A stretch of DNA of 64,000 nucleotides from Streptomyces sp. BHT-5-2 (GTDB lineage: Bacteria; Actinomycetota; Actinomycetes; Streptomycetales; Streptomycetaceae), in the NCBI RefSeq assembly GCF_019774615.1, contig NZ_CP081496.1:248001-312000 (forward strand), read 5' to 3'. The stretch's first letter is position 1. Every line of letters begins with the position of its first letter. Made by a program: the position numbers and the translations under genes. The notes beneath the pieces are model-generated. The model made no database searches, had not been told where the DNA came from, and worked only from the letters and a program-made list of their open reading frames with translations. Of the stretch, positions 18,278 through 27,820 are shown one piece after another.

Positions 18278-18832
18278 TCAGGGCACAGATACCTTCTGGG
18301 GCGAATTGCCGGTACGGGCCATTCTCTCCGCCGGAACACCCGCCGACCGTTCGGGCCCGCCCGCCAATACCACGGTCGTACCCGATTCAACTTCCTTCAA
18401 CGTCGCCAGTTCCCCGCCCACTTCCCCCGCCGGCCGACTTCCCTCCGCCGCTTTCCGCGCCTTCGACACCCGGCGGAACGCCGAGGTGCCGCGCGCGAGA
18501 TCGTGACCGATCGCCATGGCGTCGACCTCCGCCGCGAACCAGCGCTGCCCACCCTTCTCCGGCGGCTGCTCCCCCTCCCGCAGGCGCAACCTCCCCTGGA
18601 CGACCAGCGGTTCCCCGACCGCCACCGAGGCCGCGACGTTGTCCGCGAGCGCCCGCCAGCACCGCACGGTGTAGAAACTCGTCTCCCCGTCGGTCCAGCA
18701 CTCCCGCGCCCGGTCCCACCGCCGCGAGGTCGCCGCCATACGGAACCGCGCCGCCGACACCCCCGCCGCGGTCTCCCGGTGCTCCACCGCCGTGGCCACG
18801 TTCCCCACCAGCGTCACCATCGTGTCGTTCAT
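18278..18832 (-). CDS. ssbB: Single-stranded DNA-binding protein paralogue (SsbB-like)
   Basis: The 184-residue protein has an N-terminal OB-fold of SSB type: MVTLVGNVATAVEHRET, ARFRMAATSRRWDRARECW, SFYTVRCWRALADNVAASV and EPLVVQGRLRLREGE. It lacks the acidic DDDIPF-type tail of the main SSB, so it is the second Streptomyces paralogue, which is linked to chromosome segregation in sporulation. It stands next to the dynamin-like sporulation genes, consistent with that assignment. The symbol rests on fold and context. Confidence 0.85.
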   Translation of the reverse strand: MNDTMVTLVGNVATAVEHRETAAGVSAARFRMAATSRRWDRARECWTDGETSFYTVRCWRALADNVAASVAVGEPLVVQGRLRLREGEQPPEKGGQRWFAAEVDAMAIGHDLARGTSAFRRVSKARKAAEGSRPAGEVGGELATLKEVESGTTVVLAGGPERSAGVPAERMARTGNSPQKVSVP

Positions 18833-19404
18833 GAATGCCTCTCCCCCGTCCCCTCTTTATGACGTCGCTTCAGCACGCCATCACGTCCATGCCGCCACGT
18901 TCCTGCCGCCACATTCATGTCGGCACGTCCGCATCTCCACGTTCACGTCTTCCGTGGCGCTTCGCCTCTTCGACGCCTTCGATATTCCGGCGCCCCGACC
19001 CCGCTTCCTCTCCGGTGATTCTTTGTCAGCGCGCGACTTCGGTGCGTGACTTCCCGCACGCGACTTCCGCCCCCATCCCCACGCCCTCTCGGTCGAGCTT
19101 TTATGGAGTCAACCGCCTTGCCACACATGACTGTTGACGCGTATCGCTTCACGCGGCATTACGTCGGGCCCTTCCGTGCCGCCGCGCTTCGCGGAACCCA
19201 TCGTGCACGGACACGGCGCCGGCCGTGGCGGGCTGTGGACAAACGGTCGCCGGTGGAACAGCCGCCTGTGGAAAACTCCGTCACCCGGACGAGGGGACGG
19301 ACGGCGTTCCATCCGCCGCCCGTCCCCTCTCTTCTCACTCCCCTCCCCCTCTGCCCTCTGCCCTCTTCCCTTCCTCCGGCCGCCCGTCCTCCGCGCCTCG
19401 CGGC
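18833..19404. other. Intergenic region between GTPase and ssbB genes
   Basis: This 570-bp stretch lies between the ssbB start and the end of the dynB-like gene, both on the minus strand. It should contain the ssbB promoter. It shows CATTCATG/CACGTCC-type pyrimidine-rich repeats near 18880-18950 and a CT-rich run near 19320-19380. I see no gene in it. Confidence 0.5.
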
Positions 19405-21672
19405 TCACACTCCCGACGCCACCGCGTACCGCTCCCGCACCTCGCGGTACCGCAGCAGTTCGGCGGCCAACGGCTCCAGCACCCGCGCCCGGCCGCATCC
19501 CGCCGCCGCTCCCCTCAGCCTGCGCTCGGCCTCCTGCCCGTAGCGCCGGGCCGGGCCCCGGGCCACCATCCCGCACAACCAGGTCAGCACCGGGCCACCC
19601 ACCGAACCCACGACCACCGGCAGCACCCCGGAGAACCACTCCGTCGCATCCGTCACCCCGGTCACGGCGCCCAGCAGCCACAACACGCCGACCACCTGAA
19701 GGACGAACAGCAGCCCCTGCACCGCGGCCGCCACCGTCCACCACCGCGGTTTCGCGTCCGGCCCGTGCCGCAGCGCCTCCTCGGCCTCGGCCGCCACCGT
19801 GTCCAGCGCCTCCGGCAGCCCCTCGGCGCCCCGCCCCGCCGCCTCCCGCACCGCCTGCGCCCAGGGCATCGGCAGCCCCAGCGCGGCCTGGCCCGCCACG
19901 GTCCGGACCGCCTGCTCCACCACCGGCCGCGCGGCCGCCCGCCCGTCCTCGCCCCGCACGGATCCGAGGGCCACCACGCGTACGGGCACGGCCCCGGCGG
20001 CCGCGCCCCCGGAACGGGTACGCCGGGAACGCGCACGCCCGGAACGAGCGCGCTCAGAGCGAACGCTTCCGGATCCGGTCGGCTCGGCATCCGCGGCCTC
20101 GGCCCCGTTCCCGGCCCCGGATCCCGTCCGCGGTGCGGCGATCCGGACCGCCGCCGCGCCATGGCCGCCTCCGCCGGTCATCGCCGTCGCACCCCGCCGC
20201 CGCGCCCGACGCGCCTTCCGCCGGGACCGCAGCCGCGACCACGGCGAGCCGCACGCCCGCGCGGCGTGCCGCAGCCAGTCCCGTTCCGCGGCCCGCCCGA
20301 TGGCCGCCGCCCCCACCGCCTCGGCGAGCCGGTCGTCGAACTCCTCCCGGGCCCGTTCGGTCAGGCCCACCCGGCCGTCCGCGACATACGCCGTCCGCAG
20401 GCGCTCCGCCGCGGTGTCCACGTCCGCCGTCAGCCTGCGGTCCGCCGCACCCCGTTCCGCCACGAACTGGCCCAGCGCCTCCCGCAGTTCCGCCACCCCC
20501 TCGCCGGTCGCCGCGGAGAGGGCCAGGACCGTCGCCCCCGGTTCCCCGTGCTCGCCCAGCGCCAGCCCGTCCTCGTCCAGCAGCCGGCGCAGGTCGTCCA
20601 CCACCTGGTCGGCGGCGTCGCCGGGCAGCCGGTCCACCTGGTTGAGCACCACGAACGTGACCTCGGCGTAGCCCGCCAGCGGCCTCAGATAGCGCTCGTG
20701 AAGCACCGCATCCGCGTACTTCTCCGGGTCGACCACCCAGATGACCGCGTCCACCAGCTTCAGCAGCCGGTCGACCTGTTCGCGGTTCGCAACGGCCGAC
20801 GAGTCGTGGTCGGGCAGATCGAGCAGGACCAGTCCGGCCAGTTCGGGGCTGCCCTGCGCGGGGGTGTGGCGGCGGTGCACCGGGACCCCGAGTCGGCGCA
20901 GCAGCCCCTCCGCGCCCGGCCGGCCGCCCGACCAGACGCAGGCCACCGGTTCGCCGGTCGTGGGGCGGCGCGCCCCGGCCTCCGAACGGGGCGCCCCGGC
21001 AAGGGCGTTGAACAGCGAGGACTTCCCGCTGCCGGTCGCGCCCGCGAGGGCGACGACGGTGTGCTCCCCGGAGAGCCGGTACCGTTCGTCGGCCGCCTCC
21101 AGCACGTGCCCGGCCTCGTCCAGCACCGCCCCGTCCAGCCGGCTCCGGGACAGCGCGATCAGCTCCCGCAACGCCTCCAACCGGGGACGCAGCCCCACCT
21201 CCGCGGCCCGCCGCGCCTCACCGGGCACCCACTTGTACCCGGGCCCACCCACCATTTCGTCCTCGACACCTTCGACCGCCCCGGCAACCGCTCCCCCACC
21301 CCCCGTCCCACGAGCCACTCGCCCACGGGCAGCATCCCTGCCCGCCCCAGCGGCACCGCCCACCGAACCAGCCCCAGCCCCACCACTCCCAACAGCGGCC
21401 CCAACGCTCTCCGCACCGACGGACGCACCGGCCTCGGCCATGGTCAAGGCCATCAGCACGGCATCCACCTCGTCGACGTCTCCCGCCGCCGGCGCCTCGT
21501 CCTCCCGCAGCCCGCTGTCCCGTTCACACCTCTCCCGTGCGTCATCCGTCCGCTCCCCGCTGCGCACCCGCCGCGCGATCACCCCGTCGTCCCAGGCTCC
21601 TTCGACCCGCACCACCCCCTCCCCGCCCTCATCGGTCCCCGTCTCCGTCCGTCGCCGCTCGGACTCCGTCAC
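19405..21672 (-). CDS. dynB: Dynamin-like membrane GTPase (DynB-like)
   Basis: GTG 21672 overlaps the upstream GTPase stop (GTGA), so it is coupled; the 755-residue reading is preferred over a longer one from 21738. The GTPase domain begins near residue 245 with P-loop [19 protein letters not shown], then [11 protein letters not shown] (G3), LNQVDR (G4) and an SA(A)T-type G5. Two C-terminal membrane helices ([21 protein letters not shown] and [20 protein letters not shown]) and a final helix complete it. Streptomyces DynA/DynB are a tandem dynamin-like pair that stabilises FtsZ rings at sporulation septa. The two-helix member next to a soluble partner and ssbB fits that pair, though the gene name is inferred. 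Confidence 0.82.
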   Translation of the reverse strand: MTESERRRTETGTDEGGEGVVRVEGAWDDGVIARRVRSGERTDDARERCERDSGLREDEAPAAGDVDEVDAVLMALTMAEAGASVGAESVGAAVGSGGAGAGSVGGAAGAGRDAARGRVARGTGGGGAVAGAVEGVEDEMVGGPGYKWVPGEARRAAEVGLRPRLEALRELIALSRSRLDGAVLDEAGHVLEAADERYRLSGEHTVVALAGATGSGKSSLFNALAGAPRSEAGARRPTTGEPVACVWSGGRPGAEGLLRRLGVPVHRRHTPAQGSPELAGLVLLDLPDHDSSAVANREQVDRLLKLVDAVIWVVDPEKYADAVLHERYLRPLAGYAEVTFVVLNQVDRLPGDAADQVVDDLRRLLDEDGLALGEHGEPGATVLALSAATGEGVAELREALGQFVAERGAADRRLTADVDTAAERLRTAYVADGRVGLTERAREEFDDRLAEAVGAAAIGRAAERDWLRHAARACGSPWSRLRSRRKARRARRRGATAMTGGGGHGAAAVRIAAPRTGSGAGNGAEAADAEPTGSGSVRSERARSGRARSRRTRSGGAAAGAVPVRVVALGSVRGEDGRAAARPVVEQAVRTVAGQAALGLPMPWAQAVREAAGRGAEGLPEALDTVAAEAEEALRHGPDAKPRWWTVAAAVQGLLFVLQVVGVLWLLGAVTGVTDATEWFSGVLPVVVGSVGGPVLTWLCGMVARGPARRYGQEAERRLRGAAAGCGRARVLEPLAAELLRYREVRERYAVASGV

Positions 21673-23429
21673 CCGGTCACTGCCTCTCTCCCGCACCGAT
21701 CCGCCGCCGCGCGCCCACGCGCCCGTTCCGTCTCCCACTCCGTCACCGGCCGTCGCCGGCGCTGCTCCCGCTGCACCACGGACAGCGCGGCGATCAGTTC
21801 CGCCTGCTGGTCCGGCGGCACCGTCAGCCGGTCCAACGGGGCCAGCCGGCGCTCCCGTTCACCGTCCAGGGCGCACTGCAGGTACTTGGTCAGCAGCCGG
21901 GTGCCCTGGTCACACAGCCGCAGCGCGCTCTGCGCCCCCAACAGGTCGGCGAGGTTCTCCCCGGCCGTACGGGCCCGGCGCCCGCCGAGCAGCGCGGTGG
22001 CCAGCAGGGCCGCCGGTTCCTCCACGTCCACCGGGTCGGCCCGTTCACCGGCCTGGCCGCCGCGCGTCTCCCGGGCCTCCTCCTCGGCGAGTTCCTCCAG
22101 ACAGCGCCGCCAGCGCCGGACGATCACGCCGATCCGGCCGGCGGCGCCCGCGGCCCCGTCCGCCGCGCTCGCCGCCACCTCGGCCGCCGCCGGGTCCCGC
22201 CGCCAGGCGCCCACGGCCCGCTCGTCGGCCTCCTCGACGGCGCAGACCAGCAACGCGGTGAGCCCGCGGGTGAGCGCGTCCAGCAGTTCGTCGGGACGGC
22301 CGCCGAGGCCGTGCGCGTACCAGTGGGCGCGGGCGTCGCCGGCCAGCACCTCGCCCGCCGCGACCTCGCGCCGCACCCGCGTCGCGGCCTCCTCGTACGC
22401 CTCCTCGACCCGGCCGGCCAGCCGCAGCGCCGCGGCATGCTGTGCGGCGGCGGCGCCGGCCAGCGAGGGCATCCGGCTGCGGAGCGAGGCGATCACGCCG
22501 GTGGCCGTCCGGTCCGCTGCGGCACTACGGGCGGCGGGGTCCTGGGCGTGCCGCTCCAGCCAGTCGCGCAGGCCGGCGACGGCGGTGGCGGGCAGCAGTC
22601 CGCGGCCCCCGCCGGCGGACTCGGGCAGCTCGGGGATGGTGAATCGGGGTACGTGGCCGAGGCCGGCCCGGTGCAGGAGCTCCGCGTACCGCCCCGAGAT
22701 CTCGGCGGCGATCGGGTGCGGCACCCGGTCCAGGACGGTGACCAGCGTGACGTCGTACTCCTTGGCGGTGCGCAGCAGGTGCCAGGGCACCGCGTCCGCG
22801 TACCGGGCGGCGGTGGTGACCAGCAACCAGACGTCGGCCGCGCAGATCAGCTCGGCGGCCAGTTCGCGGTTGCCGGCCACCAGGGAGTCGATGTCGGGGG
22901 CGTCGAGCAGCGCCAGCCCGCTGGGCAGCGCGGGGTCCGTCTCGATCCGCACGGTCGGCACCCCGGGCTCGTCCACCGGGCCGCGCCCACCACCACCGTG
23001 GCCGTTCTCACCACCGTCGTCCCGCTCGCCGTCGTCGCCGCCGTCCTGCTCCGGCACCCACACCCGGGCGAGGCCCGGCAGCACCCGTTGCCCGGCGAAC
23101 CAGCGGTGGTCGTCGGGGTGGCACACCAGTACCGGTGTACGCGTCGTGGGCCGCAGCACCCCCGCCTCGGAGACCCGCCGCCCCACCAGCGAATTGACCA
23201 GGGTGGACTTGCCGGCCCCCGTCGATCCGCCGACGACCGCGAGAAGAGGGGCCTTAGGAGCGCACAGGCGGGGCATCACATAGTCGTCGAGCTGGGAGAG
23301 CAGCTCGGCCCGGTCCCGCCGGGCGCGGGCGGCGCCCCCGAGCGGCAGGGGAAATCGCGCGGCATCGACGCGGTCACGCAGTACGGACAGTGCGTCGATC
23401 AGCCGGGGTCCTACATCCAAGGTCACCAC
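21669..23429 (-). CDS. dynA: Dynamin-like GTPase (DynA-like)
   Basis: The likely start is the GTG at 23429 ([15 protein letters not shown]); upstream residues in the same frame have poor codon bias. The 586-residue protein has P-loop [19 protein letters not shown] near residue 55, [11 protein letters not shown] (switch region), [13 protein letters not shown] (G3) and VTVLDR (G4), then long helical segments typical of dynamin-like stalks. It has no clear membrane helix, in contrast to its partner. It precedes and overlaps the DynB-like gene by 4 bases. The expected role is at the sporulation division ring, from family and context. Confidence 0.82.
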   Translation of the reverse strand: MVTLDVGPRLIDALSVLRDRVDAARFPLPLGGAARARRDRAELLSQLDDYVMPRLCAPKAPLLAVVGGSTGAGKSTLVNSLVGRRVSEAGVLRPTTRTPVLVCHPDDHRWFAGQRVLPGLARVWVPEQDGGDDGERDDGGENGHGGGGRGPVDEPGVPTVRIETDPALPSGLALLDAPDIDSLVAGNRELAAELICAADVWLLVTTAARYADAVPWHLLRTAKEYDVTLVTVLDRVPHPIAAEISGRYAELLHRAGLGHVPRFTIPELPESAGGGRGLLPATAVAGLRDWLERHAQDPAARSAAADRTATGVIASLRSRMPSLAGAAAAQHAAALRLAGRVEEAYEEAATRVRREVAAGEVLAGDARAHWYAHGLGGRPDELLDALTRGLTALLVCAVEEADERAVGAWRRDPAAAEVAASAADGAAGAAGRIGVIVRRWRRCLEELAEEEARETRGGQAGERADPVDVEEPAALLATALLGGRRARTAGENLADLLGAQSALRLCDQGTRLLTKYLQCALDGERERRLAPLDRLTVPPDQQAELIAALSVVQREQRRRRPVTEWETERARGRAAADRCGREAVTG

Positions 23430-23731
23430 ATGTGAAGAATGCCCAATTTCGTTAGGTTTTTGAAGCGTATAGACCCTTGTGTGCGCCACAGGGATCTCCA
23501 CGGAACGACATAGGTGACATTTTGGATTTTCGTAATATCCGAGACTCAGGCATAACGAGTGCACAACACCCGCCGCACGAGGCGCCAAAAGCCGTGCAGG
23601 ATTCGTACCTGCCTGCGATTATCGGGATCGCTTCACCGAACCTCCACAACGTGCCACGGAGGTGAAGCAACCGGGACGAGGCACCCGGGCCTCTATCCTG
23701 GTCCGCGGTCCGTGATCCACACCCACCACCG
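23430..23731. promoter_or_regulatory. Divergent region, dynA-like gene / tRNA-Arg
   Basis: This ~300-bp gap is noticeably AT-richer than its surroundings (for example ACATTTTGGATTTTCGTAATA near 23517-23537). It should hold the minus-strand promoter of the GTPase pair and the plus-strand promoter of tRNA-Arg. No gene is seen. Confidence 0.5.
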
Positions 23732-23807
23732 GCCCCCGTAGCTCAGTGGATAGAGCAGGCGCCTTCTAAGCGCTTGGCCGCAGGTTCGAGTCCTGCCGGG
23801 GGCGCCA
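23732..23807 (+). tRNA. tRNA-Arg (anticodon TCT)
   Basis: A cloverleaf folds cleanly: 7-bp acceptor stem GCCCCCG/CGGGGGC, D-arm with AGCTCAGTGGATAGAGC, anticodon stem GGCGC/GCGCT around loop CTTCTAA (anticodon TCT), T-arm GCAGG-TTCGAGT-CCTGC, discriminator G, and encoded CCA at 23805-23807. It is complete, so the tRNA stays functional. Its 3' part is overlapped antisense by the recombinase gene. Confidence 0.97.
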
Positions 23808-23830
23808 CACAGATGGGAACAGTCGCCCCA
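23732..23830. other. Probable element-chromosome junction at tRNA-Arg
   Basis: The intact tRNA gene directly abuts and overlaps the integrase 3' end, and gene content changes here from conserved chromosomal genes to conjugation and cargo genes. This is therefore the likely attachment-site junction. The exact crossover cannot be located without the other end. No second copy of the tRNA 3' end was seen elsewhere in the window. Confidence 0.55.
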
Positions 23831-25641
23831 TCTCCATGTCCCGCCCGCAGCGCCTCCGCGGCGACGCGGGCGGTGCTGTTGATCATGTCGCTGGTGAGCA
23901 CCACACGGCATCGGGCGCTGTTGGCGCGCTTGTCGTAGTGCATCTGGAGCCGGAAGGCTTCGAACATCCTCCGCCGCATGAGGTCGGGGAGTGTGGCGAT
24001 CTCGCAGCGGCCGGCGGGCAGGGCATCAACGAGCGCTGGATCTTGTCGGGCAGGGGTTTGCCGCTGGAGTTTTTCGGTCTCTGCCTTTTTGGCGGCGATC
24101 TGCTGGTCGAGTTCGGCGACGCGCAGCTGTACGCCTTGGATGAATGCCGGATCGAGTCCGTCCGCGATCTCAAGGGCGTGGAACTGTCGGTCGCGGCGGC
24201 GGGCGAGGTCGGCTTCGGCGTCGCGCAGTGCCTTCTCCCGCTCGGCGTGGCGTCGCCACTCGTTCTCGTCGGTTTCGGGGAGCGCGGCGGCCAGCAGCTC
24301 GCGGCGATCGGGGCCGAAGATGCGTTGGGCGAAGAAGTCGTTGAGGACGTCCATGAGGTGTGTCTCGCGGATCCACAGACTCTTCGGGTGGCCTTCGGGC
24401 ACGTAACCGGGCTTCGGCGCGCACGCGTAGAAGCTGAGGTCTCGGCGGTTCTTGCCGAACATGCGCCGTCCGCAGAGGGAGCAGAAGAGGAACGATCGCA
24501 GGGGGTATGTGCGGCGGGCCTGGGGGTGGGCCGTATTGGGGCCGGGGCCGGAGCGAGAGCGCTCGCGTTGTTCGGGCACGGCCTGCGCGTGTACGAAGGT
24601 CTCCAGGGAGACGAGCGGAGGGTGGGTGGGCTGCGGGGACCAGACCCAGTCCTCGATCGGGTTGTACTTGCCTCCGCGGGTCTTGCGGGCGCGGCGATTC
24701 CACACCATGTGACCGGTGTACTTGGGGTTGGTCAGGACGTCGCGGACGTTCGACGCGGTCCAGCGGCCGACGGCTTTCGCCGGATCGGGCGGAATTGGCG
24801 GCGGGTTGAGGTCCAGAGCTTCGTTGAGCCGGTCGGCGATCGCCCTGCGGCTGAGCCTCTCGGTGACGCGCCAGTCGAAGATCTTGCGGACGACGGGGGC
24901 AGAGATGGGGTCGGGGAGCAGGCGGGTCTTGGTCTTGCCTTCGCTTCGGCGGGCTGGGACGGGATGTGGAATGCGGTCGGCGAGATAGCCGTAGGGTGGC
25001 TTGCCGATGTTGTAGCCCTGGATGGTGTGTTCCTCGAAGCCTCCCCATGCTTTCTCCAGCATCTCCAGGACGTACCACTCGGCTACGCCCTGCTTGACGC
25101 GGCGGGTGAGGACCTGGGTGGCCTTCTTGGTGCGCGATCCGGTGAAATTGATGGGTTCGTCGGAGGCCAAGAGGGGAACGCCTGCGGCTTCGAGGCGGTG
25201 CTCGATGAGTGTGCCGAAGTACGTGCGGCGGGCGACACGTTCGATGGACTCGCAGATGACCGCGTCGAAATGCCGCTCGGGGCCCTCTGCCAGAGCCAGC
25301 AGGTCCTGGATTCCGCCGTCGCGGGGTACTGGGATGTCGAAGCGTTCGTGGCCACGGCCGTGACCACGAGCGGCCAGGTCCTTACGGCCGGATTCGACGT
25401 CGTAGTAGAAGCCGACGATGACGATGCCTTGCGGCAGGACGCTCTGGCACGAGCGCACCTGCCGCGGCAACGAGATCGTGGGGTCCTGCTTGTCCTCGGT
25501 CGAAGTGCGGCCGAGGAAGACCAGACGGGTCAGCCCGGCGGAGCTGCCCTGCCCGGGTCCCGGTCCGCGGCGGGATCGGCCACTTGGCGCGACAGCAGCG
25601 AGGAGTCTGCCGGGGTGCGCATCCGCTGCTGCACGATCCAT
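23743..25641 (-). CDS. Large serine recombinase (integrase of the mobile element)
   Basis: The N-terminal resolvase domain has RLVFLGRTSTEDKQDP with the catalytic Ser, then FDAVICESIERVARR. The Recombinase domain has GKPPYGYLADRIPHP and NVRDVLTNPKYTGHMVW. A zinc ribbon (CSLCGRRM ... YACAP) and a coiled-coil (EKALRDAEADLARRRDR) complete the large serine integrase layout. The start is uncertain. The longest frame starts at 25641, but homology-like sequence begins at LTRLVFLG, where a CTG at 25533 overlaps the upstream gene stop by 4 bases. The stop lies inside the tRNA-Arg D-arm, so the last ~20 codons are antisense tRNA sequence. It most likely integrates and excises the element. Confidence 0.92.
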   Translation of the reverse strand: MDRAAADAHPGRLLAAVAPSGRSRRGPGPGQGSSAGLTRLVFLGRTSTEDKQDPTISLPRQVRSCQSVLPQGIVIVGFYYDVESGRKDLAARGHGRGHERFDIPVPRDGGIQDLLALAEGPERHFDAVICESIERVARRTYFGTLIEHRLEAAGVPLLASDEPINFTGSRTKKATQVLTRRVKQGVAEWYVLEMLEKAWGGFEEHTIQGYNIGKPPYGYLADRIPHPVPARRSEGKTKTRLLPDPISAPVVRKIFDWRVTERLSRRAIADRLNEALDLNPPPIPPDPAKAVGRWTASNVRDVLTNPKYTGHMVWNRRARKTRGGKYNPIEDWVWSPQPTHPPLVSLETFVHAQAVPEQRERSRSGPGPNTAHPQARRTYPLRSFLFCSLCGRRMFGKNRRDLSFYACAPKPGYVPEGHPKSLWIRETHLMDVLNDFFAQRIFGPDRRELLAAALPETDENEWRRHAEREKALRDAEADLARRRDRQFHALEIADGLDPAFIQGVQLRVAELDQQIAAKKAETEKLQRQTPARQDPALVDALPAGRCEIATLPDLMRRRMFEAFRLQMHYDKRANSARCRVVLTSDMINSTARVAAEALRAGHGDGATVPICVAPPAGLEPAAKRLEGACSIH

Positions 25642-25877
25642 GTCATGACCTCCACCATGACCTGTCTTTGGAGGCGACGCAGTGCCTCGGCCTCCTCGCC
25701 GTTGGCGAGTTCCACCTCGAACACCACGTCCGGCGCCGTCGTTTTACGGAACCGGTCCGGACGGTAGCTCTGGTGTGGTGAAGAGCGGATCACCCTGTCG
25801 ACGGGAACCGGAGCCACGTCGTCGACGTGGCGGTTCCGGTGTTCTTGGTTCGGAGGTTCGTCGTCGGGAGATGTCAT
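25530..25877 (-). CDS. Small hypothetical protein upstream of the recombinase
   Basis: The 115-residue protein starts at ATG 25877 after GGGAG. It has an acidic/polar N-terminus, a central strand-like VVFEVELANGEEAEALRR, and a helix RRLQRQVMVEVMTWIVQQ. There is no known motif. Its 3' end overlaps the N-terminal extension of the recombinase frame. A recombination directionality factor would be expected near a serine integrase, but nothing in the sequence proves that role. Confidence 0.7.
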   Translation of the reverse strand: MTSPDDEPPNQEHRNRHVDDVAPVPVDRVIRSSPHQSYRPDRFRKTTAPDVVFEVELANGEEAEALRRLQRQVMVEVMTWIVQQRMRTPADSSLLSRQVADPAADRDPGRAAPPG

Positions 25878-26144
25878 GGCCGCTCCCGTTGCGTCAGGCA
25901 GTGGTGAGGAGGAGTCTGTCCGGGAACCGGCCCCTTGATGGCTCGCGCGGCTTGGTGTGGTGGGGCGCTGTGCCAGTCGCTTGCCGGTGCGTCCCCGAGG
26001 TTGCGGGTACAGAGCCGGGTGGAAACCGGGGCACCGTGGCGGTCGTTCTCGGTTTGCCGCGCGGCGTGGCCGCTATGGCCGGCCCGTACGCCGAAGTACG
26101 AGCCGGCGGCGCTGGAGCGCGGTGGCTTACTTCGCAGGCCGGCG

Positions 26145-27098
26145 TCAGCCATGGTGACCTCCAGCGGTGCAGGTGCGGTACCGGACACCAGCCGCTGGGG
26201 ACGGCTCGTGCGCGGTCCGGGCCGCGTGCGTTGGACGGCCTGCCCTGTGGGAAGCGCCTGTCAACTTGGTGAAGACGATCACGTCTTCGTGCTGGACGAC
26301 GGAGAGCGGGATGCCTTGGCGGCGGGCGTCGCGGACGTTCTTCATCTGGAAGAACGAGGGGCGGGTGACCAGGCGGCTGTTGCGGATGCCGGCGAGCATG
26401 GCGACGCAGCGTTCGGTGGGGCGGAGTCCTGCGGCCTGGCCTGCGGCGAGGACGGCGGACGGGAGGTCGATCAGTTCGCCGCGTTCGCGCCAGGGGCGGG
26501 TGGTGATGACGGCTGTGCCGCCGGGGCGGAGCATGGTGCGGCACTGGGCGAGGATCTCGGTGAAGGCGTGCAGGAGCCGGTCGGTGGAGACGTGTGCGAG
26601 GTTGGCGCGGTCATGGCTGTAGCGGAAGTCCTTCTTGACGACGCCGGGTTCGCCGGTCTCCCGTGAGGAGCGGACTTGTCCATGGACGCTGGGTCCGTAG
26701 GGAGGTGAGGTGACCACGAGGGCCACCTCGCCGCGAGCATCGGCGGGGACGAGGTCGGTGAGGCGTCGGGCGTCGCCGCAGCGGACGATTCCGGTACCTG
26801 TGGCGCTTGCTTGTGCCGCGGCGCGTGCGTTGAGGGAGGCGAGCGTTGCCCACTTCGGTTCGTACTCGACGCCGAGGGCGTTGCGGCCGAGGTGGAGGGC
26901 TTCGACGAGGGTGGTGCCGATGCCGCACATGGGGTCGAGGACGAGGTCGCCGGGATGGGTGTAGGTGGCGATGGCGTGGGCGGCGATCCCGGGGTGCATC
27001 TTGGCCGGATGGGCTGACGAGCCCAGGACGTAGCGGCCCTTGCGTTGGGCGGGGGCGGAGGTGGGGGCGGTGTTCCACACCGAGTCGGAACGAAGCAT
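26145..27098 (-). CDS. DNA methyltransferase (N4-cytosine / N6-adenine type)
   Basis: The 317-residue protein starts at ATG 27098 after GAGGAG. The SAM-binding motif lies at about residues 50-80 (HPGDLVLDPMCGIGTTLVE, then NALGVEYEPKW). The catalytic motif TSPPYGPSVHG near 130 places it among amino-methylating DNA MTases. In linear order the SAM motif precedes TSPPY. No restriction enzyme is adjacent. The closest context is the serine recombinase, so it may be an orphan MTase protecting the element from host restriction. Recognition sequence unknown. Confidence 0.88.
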   Translation of the reverse strand: MLRSDSVWNTAPTSAPAQRKGRYVLGSSAHPAKMHPGIAAHAIATYTHPGDLVLDPMCGIGTTLVEALHLGRNALGVEYEPKWATLASLNARAAAQASATGTGIVRCGDARRLTDLVPADARGEVALVVTSPPYGPSVHGQVRSSRETGEPGVVKKDFRYSHDRANLAHVSTDRLLHAFTEILAQCRTMLRPGGTAVITTRPWRERGELIDLPSAVLAAGQAAGLRPTERCVAMLAGIRNSRLVTRPSFFQMKNVRDARRQGIPLSVVQHEDVIVFTKLTGASHRAGRPTHAARTAHEPSPAAGVRYRTCTAGGHHG

Positions 27099-27115
27099 GG
27101 GGAACTCCTCTCTGC

Positions 27116-27820
27116 TCAGGCGTGGATCGTGGTCAGGACGATCAGGTCGCTGTGGAGGACGCCTGGGTCGGCGTCGGCGGGCGGGCAGGGGGTGAGGTGC
27201 TCGGCTGCGGGGTGGGCGTGGGCGACGATGACGTGCTGGAGGTAGCGGAAGCCGGCGGTGCGGGCGCAGGCGATGAGGGAGCCGAGCGGGTCGGTGAGTC
27301 CTGCGCCGTCGTCCCGGCGCTGGCGGGTGGCGAGCAACAGCAGTCCGTCGGCGGGCAGGAGCCGGTGGGCGCGGTGGAAGAAGCCGGCCCAGCCCTCGTC
27401 GATGGCTCCGGGCATCTCGCCGACGGCCCCGGGGAGGCTGTCAGTGGAGGCGGGGAGGGCGGCGGGGTGGAGTTCGGCAAGCAGCATCGACAGTCGGCTG
27501 GGGGTGCCGTCGCTGTAGGTGAGGACGGGGGTGCGGACGTCCATGCCCGGCTCGGTGTCCGGGACGGAGAGCTTCAGCAGCGGTGCGGGGGCCTGGCCGG
27601 GGCGGTGCGTGAACTCTGTGCGGATCTTCTCGATCGCCCAGTGGGGCAGCACGGTGCCGGGGGCCGGGACCGGGTCGGGCTGGTCGGGGGCGGGGAGCCA
27701 GAGGGTGGTTGGCAGCGGGCGGGGGGTGTGGCGGCGGGAAGCGCTTTCGGTGCGGCGTCGGTTGGTGGACATCGGCGTGTGGCGCCCGGGGCAGGGGTTC
27801 CAAGCCGTCTGTGCTGACAT
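27116..27820 (-). CDS. Methyltransferase-like protein paired with the DNA MTase
   Basis: The protein of up to 234 residues ends 17 bases before the MTase gene. It contains GWAGFFHRAHRLLPADGLLLLATRQ, which resembles the strand-4/5 region of Rossmann-type SAM methyltransferases, and a C-terminal YLQHVIVAHAHP ... SDLIVLTTIHA strand pattern. A Gly-rich SAM motif I is not evident. The start is uncertain: ATG 27820 gives the longest form, ATG 27772 is an alternative, and neither has a strong ribosome site. It may be a catalytically divergent partner of the MTase. Confidence 0.65.
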   Translation of the reverse strand: MSAQTAWNPCPGRHTPMSTNRRRTESASRRHTPRPLPTTLWLPAPDQPDPVPAPGTVLPHWAIEKIRTEFTHRPGQAPAPLLKLSVPDTEPGMDVRTPVLTYSDGTPSRLSMLLAELHPAALPASTDSLPGAVGEMPGAIDEGWAGFFHRAHRLLPADGLLLLATRQRRDDGAGLTDPLGSLIACARTAGFRYLQHVIVAHAHPAAEHLTPCPPADADPGVLHSDLIVLTTIHA

